A DNA stretch of 64,000 nucleotides from Allobosea sp. Tri-44 (GTDB lineage Bacteria > Pseudomonadota > Alphaproteobacteria > Rhizobiales > Beijerinckiaceae): NCBI RefSeq assembly GCF_004123845.1, contig NZ_NBDP01000023.1, forward strand, positions 1 through 64,000, read 5' to 3'. The position numbers were made by a program, and so were the translations under genes. Below the pieces are notes generated by a model, which searched no databases, had not been told where the DNA came from, and worked only from the letters and a program-made list of their open reading frames with translations. Shown in pieces: positions 1 to 10,068 of the stretch; the first letter of the stretch is position 1; each line of letters begins with the position of its first letter.

Positions 1-210
1 GGGTCGATGGATCGGCAGGCGAAGACCCTGGCTCACCCACGGGCTTGCTGTCCCTGAGGGTCGTCGGTCTTCCGCCTGCCACCGCACCCGCCAGTGTAGC
101 AGATGAGGCAAAATCAGAGTTACAAGGTGTTCGGACTGAAAACGTTGGCCTGAACCCGACCGCGGGGTTGGCGATTGCGAAACTGGTCTGACCACCTACA
201 CCTCACCCTG

Positions 211-231
211 CCCTCTCCTTACAGGAGAGGG
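211..231. repeat. REP-like palindrome, family A
   Basis: Nine-base arms (CCCTCTCCT / AGGAGAGGG) are separated by three bases and followed by GTTCCCCGCG. A closely related hairpin with the same core and a similar right flank lies at 4448-4475. Such palindromes are common between genes in Hyphomicrobiales genomes. Confidence 0.6.
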
Positions 232-331
232 TTCCCCGCGCCTTTCTCGCTCAGGTCGCGTTGCGGCGGCACGGCGTGCCTCCGCCGCTGAAATCCCGCT
301 TGCAGCCCACTTCGCTTTGTCATTATTCTCA

Positions 332-343
332 TTCGTATACGAA
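332..343. promoter_or_regulatory. candidate operator upstream of nicAB
   Basis: TTCGTATACGAA is a perfect 12-base palindrome 61 bases before the nicA start. Its TnGTATACnA core resembles operators of GntR/FCD-type repressors. Which regulator binds is unknown; none is encoded next to it in the window. Confidence 0.4.
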
Positions 344-404
344 CGATCTCGGTGGCCGTGACGATCAGGATGAACAGGCGCGCCTCGCCCCGCCTGGGCG
401 AGCC

Positions 405-896
405 ATGAGGGCGACGCGGCGCTTTGCGCTTCGCGTCAACGGCGCGAGCCATGAGGTCGAGGGCGAAGCCCAGACGCCGCTGCTCTTCTTCCTGCGCAAC
501 GATCTTGCACTCAACAGCCCGAAATTCGGCTGTGGCCTTGGCGAATGTGGCGCCTGCACGGTGCTGATCGACGGCCAGGCGGCGCGCGCGTGCGCCCTGC
601 CGGTCAGGCTGGCGGCGGATCGTGAAATCGTCACGCTCGAAGGGCTCGGCAGCGTCGAGGCGCCGCACCCGCTGCAGCAGGCCTTCATTGATGCGCAGGC
701 CGCGCAATGCGGCTACTGCATCGCCGGCATGGTGATGACGGCGAAGGCCTTCCTCGATGTTCGCCCTGACCCTAGCGAGACCGAGGTGCGCGAGGCGCTG
801 CGCCATAATCTTTGCCGCTGCGGCACCCATGTCGAGATCGTCAAGGCCGTGATGCTCGCTGCCGAGCGCGGCCGGCAGGACGCGACCACATCATGA
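405..896 (+). CDS. nicA: [2Fe-2S] subunit of nicotinate dehydrogenase-like molybdenum hydroxylase
   Basis: A 163-residue small subunit that passes electrons from the molybdenum centre. Residues 43-63 hold the plant-type ferredoxin cluster ligands (C43, C48, C51, C63). The second, helical cluster is bound by C102, C105, C137 and C139 (CGYC and CRCG motifs). Length matches Pseudomonas NicA (about 157 residues). The ATG at 405 is preferred because the upstream in-frame stretch has no family similarity. It overlaps the next gene by four bases (ATGA), so the two are translationally coupled. Nicotinate is the best substrate guess from the NicB-like partner; an isoquinoline or aldehyde substrate is possible. 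Confidence 0.85.
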   Translation: MRATRRFALRVNGASHEVEGEAQTPLLFFLRNDLALNSPKFGCGLGECGACTVLIDGQAARACALPVRLAADREIVTLEGLGSVEAPHPLQQAFIDAQAAQCGYCIAGMVMTAKAFLDVRPDPSETEVREALRHNLCRCGTHVEIVKAVMLAAERGRQDATTS

Positions 897-3800
897 GCGA
901 GCCGGCTGCTCCCCTCTCGCGCAAGACGCTGCTGAAACGCGGCGGCGTGATCGGTGTGGTGGCGCCGCGCAAGTGCGCCCCGGCCGATGCCGCGCCTGAG
1001 GACGGGCTCGACCTGCATGTCTGCCTGACGGCGGAAGGCCGCGTCCTCGCCTTCAACGGCCATGTCGATCTCGGCACCGGCATCCGCACCGCCCTCGCCC
1101 AGATGGTGGCGGAAGAGCTGGATTTCCCGTTCGCCGCCGTCGAGATGGTGCTCGGCGACACCGCCGAGACGCCCGATCAGGGGCCGACCATCGCCAGCGA
1201 GACGATCCAGGTCACCTCGCTGGCGATACGGATCGCGGCGACGCAGATCCGGGCCAGATTGATCACCCTCGCAGCCGCGGCGCTCAGCTGCGGCGAGGAC
1301 GAGATCGCGCTAAGCGATGGCGTGATCTCGCGCAGGGGTGAGGCGGCGCCCGCCATCGCCCTCGACACACTGCTCGCCAATGAGCGCATCCTGTTGCCGT
1401 TGGCTGAAAGCGCCGAATTCAAGCAGGTCGATCAGCACAAGCTCGTCGGCCGGTCGGTCGCCCGTGTCGACATTCCGGCCAAGGTCACCGGCAGCTTTGC
1501 CTATGTCCATGATGTCCGCGTGCCCGGCATGCTGCATGGCCGGGTGGTGCGCCCGCCCTATGCCGGCATGGATGTCGGCGACTTCGTCGGCAGGAGCCTG
1601 ATCTCGGTCGATCGCGACTCGATCGCCGATGTGCCCGGAGTCCGCGCGGTCGTGGTCGAGGGCGACTTCATCGGCATCGTCGCCGAGCGTGAGGAATGGG
1701 CGGCGGAAGCTGCCTTGAAGCTTAGGACGCAATGGCGCGACTTCACGCCGCCCGACCTCTCCGATCTCGGGCAGGCGCTGCGCACCCACCCCTCGACGCC
1801 GCGCCTCCTCGCGGAGGAGGGCGATGTCGAAGCGGCACTGGAGAGCCTCGAGACGCGGCTCGACCGCACCTATGTCTGGCCCTACCACATGCATGGCTCG
1901 ATCGGCCCGTCCTGCGCCGTCGCCGATGTGCGCGAGGACGGGATCACCGTCTGGACCGGCAGCCAGAACCCCTATCCGCTGCAGAACGACCTTTCCGTGC
2001 TGACCGGCCTGCCGAAGGAGCGGATCGACGTCATCCGCTTCGAGGCCGCCGGCTGCTATGGCCGCAACTGCGCCGACGATGTCGTCGCCGACGCGGTTCT
2101 GCTCGCGCGCGCGGTGGGGGGGCCGGTGCGTGTCCAGCTCACCCGCGAGCAGGAGCATCTCTGGGAGCCGAAGGGCGCGGCCCAGCTGATCGACATCAAG
2201 GGCGGGCTCGGGCCGGGCGGCTCGCTGAAAGCCTATGACTTCCACACCTGGTACCCGTCGAACGCCGCCCCGACCCTGGCGCTGCTGCTGACCGGACGCA
2301 TCCCGAACCAGCCGGCGGCGCTCAGGATGGGCGATCGCACCGCGGTGCCGTCCTACACCTACGAGAACATGCGATTGACGGCCTATGACATGCCGCCGAT
2401 CGTGCGGGCGTCCTGGCTGCGCGGCGTCTCGGCCATGCCGAACGTCTTCGCCCATGAGAGCTATATCGACGAGCTCGCGCATGAGGCCGGCGTCGACCCC
2501 GTCGAATTCCGGCTGCGCCACATCAATGACGAGCGCGCCGCTGAATTGACGCGGGCGACCGCCGAGCGGGCGAACTGGCAGCCGCATGTCGGCCCGCGCA
2601 TGGAGGCCGATGGCGACATCCTGCGCGGGCGCGGCTTCGCCCAGGCGCGCTATGTCCATGGCAACTGGCCGGGCGTCGCCGCCGCCTGGGCGGCCTGGGT
2701 CGCCGATGTCGCGGTCAACCGCGCGACCGGCGAGGTCACCGTCTCCCGCGTCACCGTCGGCCAGGACACCGGCATGATGGTCAATCCCGCCGGGGTGACG
2801 CACCAGATTCACGGCAACGTCCTGCAATCGACCAGCCGGGTGCTGCGCGAGGAGGTGACGTTCTCGCAGACCACCGCCGTCGCCAGCCGCGACTGGGGCT
2901 CCTATCCGGTGCTGACCTTCCCGGAATTGCCGGCGATCGACGTCATGCTGATGGACCGGCAGCATCTGCCGCCGATGGGCGCGGGTGAGTCGGCTTCCGT
3001 CCCGAGCGCGGCGGCAATCGTAAACGCCGTCTTTGACGCGACCGGGGTGCGCTTCCGCGAATTGCCGCTGACACCGGAGCGGGTGCTCGCCGGCCTCAAC
3101 GGGACACCGCTATTGAAGGCGCCGCCGCGCGAGCCGGACAGGCGCCTGCCCTGGTGGAGCAAGCTTGGCGCCGCTGTGGCGGGCGCCGCGAGCTTCGCCG
3201 CCGTCTCGTTCGCTTTTGCGCCGTCGATCGCGCCGATCGCCCGGCCGGAACCATCGACCTGGTCGGCGGCGACGATCGAGCGCGGTCGCCAGCTTGCGGC
3301 GCTCGGCGCCTGCGCGGTCTGCCATACGGCTAAGGACGGCAGCGCTTACGCCGGCGGGCTCGCCCTGCCGACCCCGTTCGGCATGGTGATGACCACCAAC
3401 ATCACACCCGATGTCGAGACCGGCATCGGCAGCTGGTCCTATGCCGCCTTCGAACGCGCGATGCGCGCCGGCCTGCATCGCGACGGCCGCCAGCTCTACC
3501 CCGCATTCCCCTATCCGAGCTTCGCCAAGGCGAGCGAGGCCGATCTGCAGGCGCTCTATGCCTTCCTGATGTCGCAGCCGGCGGTGCGGCAGGAGAACGA
3601 GCCAAGCCGGCTCACTTTCCCCTTCAACTTGCGCCCGCTCATGGCCGGCTGGAACCTGCTGTTCAACCGGCAAGGCGAGCTGAAGCCCGATCCGACCCGC
3701 TCGGCCGAATGGAATCGGGGGCGCTATCTCGTCGACGGACTCGGCCATTGCGGCGCCTGCCACACGCCGCGCAATGCGCTGGGCGCCGAGAAGAGCGGCA

Positions 3801-4426
3801 GCGCCTATCTCGCCGGCGGCGAGGCGGAGGGCTGGGAAGCGCCGGCACTGACGAAGCTCTCGGCCGGGCCGATCCCGTGGAGCGAGGCGCAGCTCTACGC
3901 CTATCTGAAGACCGGCACCTCGCAGCATCATGGCTCGGCGGCGGGGCCGATGGCGCCAGTCATTGCCGAGCTCAGGGAACTGCCCGACGCCGATATCCGG
4001 GCGATGGCGAGCTATCTCGCCTCGTTGAACGAGCCTCTACCCGCAGCTGAAGCGAAAGCGCTGGCGGCGAATATCGCGCAACGGACAGCGCGAGCTGCCA
4101 ACCCAGCAACCTCGCCTGTCGCGCGCCTCTATGAGGGCGCCTGCGCCGCCTGCCATGAGACCGGCCGCGCCGCGCCGCTGCTCAATGCCGGGCCGGCGCT
4201 CGGCCTGTCGTCGAAGCTGCATGCGGCGTCGCCCGCCAATCTCGTCAACATGCTGCTCGAAGGCGGTCAGCACGGCATCGGCTCGATGCCCTCCTTCGCG
4301 ACGGCGCTCGACGACCGGCAGCTGGTGGAACTGGCGGCCTATCTGCGCGGGCGGTTTGCGCCCGGGAAGCCAGGCTGGGAGGGGATCGAGGCGGCGGTGG
4401 CGCGGGCGCGGAAGGCCGGGAAGTAG
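893..4426 (+). CDS. nicB: molybdopterin subunit with C-terminal triple cytochrome c, NicB-like
   Basis: A 1177-residue fusion. Residues about 1-730 form the xanthine dehydrogenase/IorB-type molybdopterin-binding catalytic part. A hydrophobic segment at about 756-778 follows. The C-terminal part carries three haem c sites: C807-x-x-C810-H, C953-x-x-C956-H and C1084-x-x-C1087-H. Size and order match NicB of Pseudomonas putida (about 1187 residues), which hydroxylates nicotinate at C6 and sends electrons to the respiratory chain through its cytochromes. The start at 893 is fixed by overlap with nicA. The N-terminus carries an SRKTLLKRG stretch resembling a Tat signal remnant. No other nic genes (nicC/D/E/F) are nearby, so the substrate is inferred. 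Confidence 0.8.
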   Translation: MSEPAAPLSRKTLLKRGGVIGVVAPRKCAPADAAPEDGLDLHVCLTAEGRVLAFNGHVDLGTGIRTALAQMVAEELDFPFAAVEMVLGDTAETPDQGPTIASETIQVTSLAIRIAATQIRARLITLAAAALSCGEDEIALSDGVISRRGEAAPAIALDTLLANERILLPLAESAEFKQVDQHKLVGRSVARVDIPAKVTGSFAYVHDVRVPGMLHGRVVRPPYAGMDVGDFVGRSLISVDRDSIADVPGVRAVVVEGDFIGIVAEREEWAAEAALKLRTQWRDFTPPDLSDLGQALRTHPSTPRLLAEEGDVEAALESLETRLDRTYVWPYHMHGSIGPSCAVADVREDGITVWTGSQNPYPLQNDLSVLTGLPKERIDVIRFEAAGCYGRNCADDVVADAVLLARAVGGPVRVQLTREQEHLWEPKGAAQLIDIKGGLGPGGSLKAYDFHTWYPSNAAPTLALLLTGRIPNQPAALRMGDRTAVPSYTYENMRLTAYDMPPIVRASWLRGVSAMPNVFAHESYIDELAHEAGVDPVEFRLRHINDERAAELTRATAERANWQPHVGPRMEADGDILRGRGFAQARYVHGNWPGVAAAWAAWVADVAVNRATGEVTVSRVTVGQDTGMMVNPAGVTHQIHGNVLQSTSRVLREEVTFSQTTAVASRDWGSYPVLTFPELPAIDVMLMDRQHLPPMGAGESASVPSAAAIVNAVFDATGVRFRELPLTPERVLAGLNGTPLLKAPPREPDRRLPWWSKLGAAVAGAASFAAVSFAFAPSIAPIARPEPSTWSAATIERGRQLAALGACAVCHTAKDGSAYAGGLALPTPFGMVMTTNITPDVETGIGSWSYAAFERAMRAGLHRDGRQLYPAFPYPSFAKASEADLQALYAFLMSQPAVRQENEPSRLTFPFNLRPLMAGWNLLFNRQGELKPDPTRSAEWNRGRYLVDGLGHCGACHTPRNALGAEKSGSAYLAGGEAEGWEAPALTKLSAGPIPWSEAQLYAYLKTGTSQHHGSAAGPMAPVIAELRELPDADIRAMASYLASLNEPLPAAEAKALAANIAQRTARAANPATSPVARLYEGACAACHETGRAAPLLNAGPALGLSSKLHAASPANLVNMLLEGGQHGIGSMPSFATALDDRQLVELAAYLRGRFAPGKPGWEGIEAAVARARKAGK

Positions 4427-4447
4427 GCGCAAGGATCCTCGACAGAA

Positions 4448-4475
4448 AACCCCTCTCCCATCCGGGAGAGGGGTT
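4448..4475. repeat. REP-like palindrome, family A (possible terminator of nicAB)
   Basis: Arms AACCCCTCTCCC and GGGAGAGGGGTT pair perfectly over 12 bases around an ATCC loop, 21 bases after the nicB stop. It shares its core with the hairpin at 211-231. The stem is strong but the T-tract is absent, so it is a repeat first and a terminator only possibly. Confidence 0.6.
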
Positions 4476-4999
4476 CCGCGTCGCGGTTCCCACGCCCCGC
4501 GGGGATAGACCGCAACCTTATCCCCGCCCTTCCAACTTCCCATATAATCGCGGCTATCCCATCCCCGAGGGGCGGCCATCCGGAGGCATGTCGTTTGGCG
4601 GGGTGGGTGCGGCGCCTGCGGGCGAGGGTTGCGCCTCGCTCCCGGGAGGTTTCGGGAACCGACCTGGGGACATTACGATCCCTGCGCGAGGAGCTCGCTA
4701 GCTGGGCGGCCCGCCGATGACCAACCGCCCGGCCGCCGACGCGACGACCCGATGAGGGACACTGGCGAAGGCGGCGGGCGGGATCGGCGGCCGATCCGAA
4801 AGAAGCGCGGCCCGGAGCTTTAAAATCGCCGAAGGCGGAGCGCCACGGGGCGTGCGGAGGGTGGCTCAATCCCTTCGCGCCGCTTCCTGGCTCAATGGAA
4901 GCGGATCACCAAACCAGCGCCTCGCGGCGCTCCGCTGCCCCTCATTGCGAGAACGCCCGCGGCATGAGCCTGCGGGCGGGGATGACGCTTGGGCGCCTT

Positions 5000-5022
5000 C
5001 CTTCTCCCCCGAGGGGAGAAGG
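5000..5022. repeat. REP-like palindrome, family B
   Basis: Arms CCTTCTCCCC / GGGGAGAAGG with a three-base loop, 35 bases beyond the ugpC stop. The same arms occur twice more at 31561-31584 and 31680-31702. Confidence 0.65.
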
Positions 5023-5057
5023 AGGCTAATCGGAGAGGAGGCTCCCGCGCTCCGCTC

Positions 5058-6137
<1,080 letters not shown>

Positions 6138-6144
6138 AAGCGGG

Positions 6145-6993
6145 CTACTTCTCTGTCTCGACGAGGCCCTTCACGAAGAGCCTCTGCATGGCGATGACGA
6201 CGAGGACCGGCGGCAGCATGGCGAGCATGGCGGTCGCCATGGCCATCTGCCATTCGGTCAGGGCGTCGGAGGTGGTGATCATCTTGCGGATGCCGATGAC
6301 GATGGTCTGCATCGAGTCCTTGGTCGTGATCAGCAGCGGCCAGAGATACTGGTTCCAGCCATAGATGAACTGGATGACGAACAGTGCCGCGATCGTCGTC
6401 AGCGACAGCGGCAGCACCGTATCCTTGAAGAACTTGAACGGGCCGGCGCCATCGATCTTCGAGGCTTCGAGCAGCTCGTCCGGGATGGTCATGAAAAACT
6501 GCCGGAACAGCAGCGTGCCGGTGGCCGAGGCGATCAGCGGCACGGCCAGGCCCTGATAGCTGTCGAGCATGCCGAGATCGGAGACGACCTTGAAGGTCGG
6601 GAAGATGCGGACCTCGACCGGCAGCATCAGCGTGACGAAGATGATCCAGAACGCCGCCATCCGGAACGGGAAGCGGTAATAGACGATGGCGTAGGCCGAG
6701 AGCACCGAGATGAAGATCTTCCCGAGCGCGATCGTCATCGCCATCACGAAGGAGTTGAACATCATGCTCGCCACCGGCTCGCGGGTCGAGCCGGAGGTGC
6801 CGACGAAGAGGATGCGGTAGTAGTTCTCGAAGAAATGCGGGCCGGGATAGAGCGGCAGCTGCCCGTTGATGATGGTGGCGTTGTCCCAGGTCGAGGCGAC
6901 GAAGGTCAGCCAGACCGGAAAGGCGCAGATGAGCACGCCGATCGTCAGGATCACATAGGCGATCGCATCGCCAAGACGGCGGTCCTCGACCAT
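6145..6993 (-). CDS. ugpE: sn-glycerol-3-phosphate ABC transporter permease
   Basis: A 282-residue inner-membrane permease of the MalG/UgpE family with about six transmembrane helices. The cytoplasmic coupling loop is recognisable in the stretch [20 protein letters not shown]. The start ATG shares its A with the TGA of the preceding creatininase gene (TGATG), which fixes the start and indicates translational coupling. It pairs with UgpA to form the channel. Confidence 0.9.
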   Translation of the reverse strand: MVEDRRLGDAIAYVILTIGVLICAFPVWLTFVASTWDNATIINGQLPLYPGPHFFENYYRILFVGTSGSTREPVASMMFNSFVMAMTIALGKIFISVLSAYAIVYYRFPFRMAAFWIIFVTLMLPVEVRIFPTFKVVSDLGMLDSYQGLAVPLIASATGTLLFRQFFMTIPDELLEASKIDGAGPFKFFKDTVLPLSLTTIAALFVIQFIYGWNQYLWPLLITTKDSMQTIVIGIRKMITTSDALTEWQMAMATAMLAMLPPVLVVIAMQRLFVKGLVETEK

Positions 6994-7751
6994 CAGGCAT
7001 GTCCTCCGCGGTCATTCAGAAGCTTCGCCAGCGCATCCGCCGCCGCGTCGAGGAAGGCGGTGCCCTTCTCCGGCGTCGCCTTGCGGGCATCGCCGATCAC
7101 GCCGGTCTCGGTCATCTCGCGAAAAGGCTGGTAGCGGCCGACAGTCGGGCGCGTCAGCGCCGTCAGGTCGGCATCCAGCATGCCGAACGCCTCGGCGAGC
7201 CGCTCGTGCCGCACCGTCTCCGGCGCCAGCACCATCATCATCGAGGTCTCGACCTCGCAGGCGTGCAATACGCTGACCTGATCGTCCATGAACGGCGCCA
7301 TCGCCTCCTGCGCCAGCAGGAAATAGGTGGTGGCACGGACCTGGAGCGAGGTCTCGCGGGCGAAATCCGGCAGGAAGGCGGCGAGCGCGGCGATGTTGCC
7401 GCCATGGCCGTTGACGATGACGACGCGGTGGAAGCCGTGCCGCTCGAGGCTCTTCAGCAGAGCGAGCAGGACGGCGCGGTAAGTCGGGATGTCGAAGGTG
7501 AAGGTGCCGCCGAAGGCCATGTGGTGCTCGGCCATGCCGCACCACAGGGTCGGCGCGACGACGACGTCAACATCCCCGGCGCGCTCGGCCGCGAGCTTGC
7601 AGACGCCGCCGCACAGGATGGTGTCGACGCCGACAGGCAGATGCGGGCCGTGCTGCTCCATCGAGGCGACCGGCAGCACGACGACGGCGTCCTTCGCCGC
7701 CTTCTCGCGCAACTCCTCGGCGGTGAGCTCCTGCCAGAGTACGGAGCCCAT
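6993..7751 (-). CDS. creatininase-family amidohydrolase inside the ugp operon
   Basis: A 252-residue protein of the creatininase/creatinine amidohydrolase fold, usually a metal-dependent cyclic-amide hydrolase. Likely metal ligands are E32, H34 and D43 (MEQHGPHLPVGVD), H116 (NGHGGN) and E166 (HACEVETS), all intact. It is coupled to both permease genes by TGATG overlaps, so it is made with the transporter. It is not part of known ugp systems. Its substrate is unknown; true creatininase activity is unproven, since the family includes many other amidohydrolases. Confidence 0.85.
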   Translation of the reverse strand: MGSVLWQELTAEELREKAAKDAVVVLPVASMEQHGPHLPVGVDTILCGGVCKLAAERAGDVDVVVAPTLWCGMAEHHMAFGGTFTFDIPTYRAVLLALLKSLERHGFHRVVIVNGHGGNIAALAAFLPDFARETSLQVRATTYFLLAQEAMAPFMDDQVSVLHACEVETSMMMVLAPETVRHERLAEAFGMLDADLTALTRPTVGRYQPFREMTETGVIGDARKATPEKGTAFLDAAADALAKLLNDRGGHA

Positions 7752-8632
7752 CAGTAGTTCACCTTGCGCTCGATGAAGCGGAACTGGAAGGCGGTCATGC
7801 CGATCACCATGATCAGCAGGATCACCGATTGCGCCGCTGAGCCGCCGAGATTGGTGCCGCCCTTGCCGTCGGAATAGACCTTGTAGACCAGCGTCTCGGT
7901 TGCGCCCGAAGGGCCGCCGCCGCTGATGGTGTCGATGATGCCGAAGGTGTCGAAGAAGACGTAGACGAGGTTGACGACGAGCAGGAAGAAGGTCGTCGGC
8001 GAGAGTAGCGGGAAGACGATGGTCCAGAAGCGCCGCATCGGGCGGGCACCATCGATCACCGCCGCCTCGATCACGCTCTTCGGGATCGACTGCAGGCCGG
8101 CGAGGAAGAACAGGAAATTGTAGGAGATCTGCTTCCAGGTCGCGGCGAGGATGACCAGCGTCATCGCATCATTGCCGTTGAGGCGCGGATTCCAGGCGAC
8201 ACCGAGCGATTGCAGGCCGCGGGCGAGCATGCCGAGCGAGGGATCGAACATGAAGATCCAGAGCACGCCGGCGATGGCGGGCGCGACGGCATAGGGCCAG
8301 ATCAGCAGCGTCTTGTAGATCTCGGCGCCGCGGATCTGCCGGTCGGCCATCACAGCGAAGAGCAGCGCCAGCGAGAGCGAGAGCAGCGCGACGAAGACCG
8401 AGAAGATGCCGGTGTTGATCAGCGCCTTGTAGTATTCCGGCTTGGAGAACAGATCGCGATAGTTCTCGAACCAGACGAACTCGGTCGAGATGCCGAAGGC
8501 GTCCTGCAGCAGGAAGCTCTGCCAGACAGCCTGGCTCGCCGGCCAGTAGAAGAAGACGACCGTGATCGCGAGCTGCGGCAGGAGCAGCAGCAGCGGGATC
8601 GTCAGCCCCTTGAAGTGAGCATATTTCTGCAT
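7751..8632 (-). CDS. ugpA: sn-glycerol-3-phosphate ABC transporter permease
   Basis: A 293-residue permease of the MalF/UgpA family with about six membrane helices and the coupling motif [20 protein letters not shown]. Its stop codon overlaps the start of the creatininase gene. The gap to ugpB upstream is 60 bases and contains a strong hairpin (8648-8678) that may reduce transcription into this gene relative to ugpB. Confidence 0.9.
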   Translation of the reverse strand: MQKYAHFKGLTIPLLLLLPQLAITVVFFYWPASQAVWQSFLLQDAFGISTEFVWFENYRDLFSKPEYYKALINTGIFSVFVALLSLSLALLFAVMADRQIRGAEIYKTLLIWPYAVAPAIAGVLWIFMFDPSLGMLARGLQSLGVAWNPRLNGNDAMTLVILAATWKQISYNFLFFLAGLQSIPKSVIEAAVIDGARPMRRFWTIVFPLLSPTTFFLLVVNLVYVFFDTFGIIDTISGGGPSGATETLVYKVYSDGKGGTNLGGSAAQSVILLIMVIGMTAFQFRFIERKVNY

Positions 8633-8647
8633 CGGCCAGCCCGGCGG

Positions 8648-8678
8648 GAAAGAAAGGCCGGGACGAAACGTCCCGGCC
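8648..8678 (-). terminator. intercistronic hairpin between ugpB and ugpA
   Basis: On the minus strand GGCCGGGACG and CGTCCCGGCC pair perfectly around TTT, followed by TTTCTTTC. It has the form of a partial intrinsic terminator directly after the binding-protein gene. This would give more UgpB than membrane subunits and protect the ugpB 3' end. Confidence 0.6.
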
Positions 8679-8692
8679 CCCGATCGTCTCTT

Positions 8693-10009
8693 TTACTTCG
8701 CGGTGCGCTCGAACTGGCGCAGCGCCTGGTTGCCGCGCTCATTGGCCGCGTCGAGTGCCACCTTCGGCGTTTTCTGGCCGTTCAGCGCCGCCTCGATCTC
8801 CTCCGACCAGATGTCGCGGATCTGGACGAGGCCGCCGAAGCGCACGCCACGCGAGTTTTCGGTCGGCTCCTTGTTGTTGAGCTCCAGCAGCGGGGTCTCG
8901 AGATAGGGGTTCTGCTTGTAGAAGCCGGACGCCTTGACCTTCTCATAGGCCGCCTTGGTGATCGGCAGATAGCCCGACTCGGTGTGCAGCTTCACCTGCC
9001 GGTCGACATCCGAGAGGAAGGTGAAGAACTTGGCGACGCCCTTGTACTCGTCGGCCTTCTTGCCGCCCATGACCCAGAGCGAGGCGCCGCCGATGATCGA
9101 GTTCTGCGGCGCGCCGGCGACATCCGGATAATACGGCATCGGCGCGTTCGACCAGTCGAACTTGGCGTTGGCCTTGACGTTGCCGAAGAAGGCCGAGGAG
9201 GTCAGGAAGAGCGGGCATTCGCCAGAGGTGAAGCGGCCCTCGCCGGTGTTGGTGCGGCCGGAATAGGAGAACACGCCTTCCTTCTGCAGGTTGGCGAGGT
9301 TGGTCAGGTGCTTGACGAAGAGATCGCTATTGATGCGGAACTCGGTGTCGAAGCCGTCGAAGCCGTTGGCCTTGGTGCCGACCGGCACGTTGTGCCAGGC
9401 GCCGAGCTGCTCGATATTGGCCCAGGTCGTCCAGGCCGTGGAGAAGCCGCATTTGTCGAAGCCGGCGGCCTTAAGCTTCTTGGCGGCCTCGAAGACTTCC
9501 GGCCAGGTCTTCGGCGGGGCTTCCGGCAGGCCGGCCTTCTTCAGCGCGTCCTTGTTGTACCACATCACCATCGAGGACGAGTTGAACGGGAAGGAGAGCA
9601 TCTCGCCCTTCGTCGTCGAATAGTAGCCGGTGATCGCCGGCAGATAGCTCTTCGGATCGAAGCTTTCGCCGGCGTCCTTCATCACGTCGGCGACGGGCTT
9701 GATCGCACCCTTAGCCGACATCATCGTCGCGGTGCCGACCTCGAAAACCTGCATGATGTGCGGCGCATTGCCGGCACGGAAGGCGGCGATGCCGGCGTTC
9801 AGCGTGTCGGGGTAGGAACCCTTGTAGGCGACGACGACCTTGTAGTCCTTCTGCGAGGCGTTGAACTCCTCGGCCAGCTTGACGACGACGTCGTTGTTGG
9901 CGCCGGTCATGGCGTGCCACCACTGGATCTCGGTCTGCGCCAGAGCCGGCGAAGCAGCGGCGAGCGCGAACGCGCCGACCGCGGTCAGGGTCTTCAATTT
10001 GAAGGTCAT
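8693..10009 (-). CDS. ugpB: periplasmic sn-glycerol-3-phosphate-binding protein
   Basis: A 438-residue extracellular binding protein, the same length as Escherichia coli UgpB. Diagnostic stretches are retained: IQWWHAMTG near the N-terminus, AGIAAFRAGNAPHIMQVFEV, IIGGASLWVMGGKK and the C-terminal ALDAANERGNQALRQFE. A Sec signal peptide occupies about residues 1-24 (cut after ALA). A GGGAGC ribosome site lies 6 bases before the ATG. It captures glycerol-3-phosphate or glycerophosphodiesters for UgpAE-C. A Pho box upstream (10083-10111) predicts induction by phosphate starvation. Confidence 0.95.
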   Translation of the reverse strand: MTFKLKTLTAVGAFALAAASPALAQTEIQWWHAMTGANNDVVVKLAEEFNASQKDYKVVVAYKGSYPDTLNAGIAAFRAGNAPHIMQVFEVGTATMMSAKGAIKPVADVMKDAGESFDPKSYLPAITGYYSTTKGEMLSFPFNSSSMVMWYNKDALKKAGLPEAPPKTWPEVFEAAKKLKAAGFDKCGFSTAWTTWANIEQLGAWHNVPVGTKANGFDGFDTEFRINSDLFVKHLTNLANLQKEGVFSYSGRTNTGEGRFTSGECPLFLTSSAFFGNVKANAKFDWSNAPMPYYPDVAGAPQNSIIGGASLWVMGGKKADEYKGVAKFFTFLSDVDRQVKLHTESGYLPITKAAYEKVKASGFYKQNPYLETPLLELNNKEPTENSRGVRFGGLVQIRDIWSEEIEAALNGQKTPKVALDAANERGNQALRQFERTAK

Positions 10010-10068
10010 GATCAGCTCCCTCTAAGCCCCCGATATGCGCGGGCGTTCTTGTCGTTGGTGCGCAAGCT

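Larger units (their letters stand above)
1..404. other. intergenic region left of nicA with structured left edge
   Basis: No convincing gene is visible here. The first 80 bases form a long imperfect stem: an arm at about 15-28 pairs with 66-80 with one bulged base, and a shorter CCCT/AGGG stem lies inside. On the minus strand it is preceded by a possible -10 (TACACT), so it may be the start of a structured RNA or a terminator of a gene outside the window. A short palindrome lies at 211-231 and a regulator-like palindrome at 332-343; these are listed separately. Confidence 0.4.
4427..5057. other. 630-base gene-free interval between nicB and ugpC
   Basis: Two converging transcription units end here. 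The interval begins with a 12-base perfect hairpin (4448-4475) and ends with another palindrome (5000-5022). The middle (about 4560-4980) is GC-rich with overlapping open frames on both strands, none with a convincing start, known family or plausible amino-acid composition. It could be a mosaic intergenic repeat or the remains of a gene; I cannot tell which. Confidence 0.5.

Noticed and set aside
1..60. Possible cobalamin riboswitch (GAGCCAGG...CCTGCC on the minus strand)
   Set aside because: Four extra bases inside the B12 box and none of the other conserved core blocks upstream.
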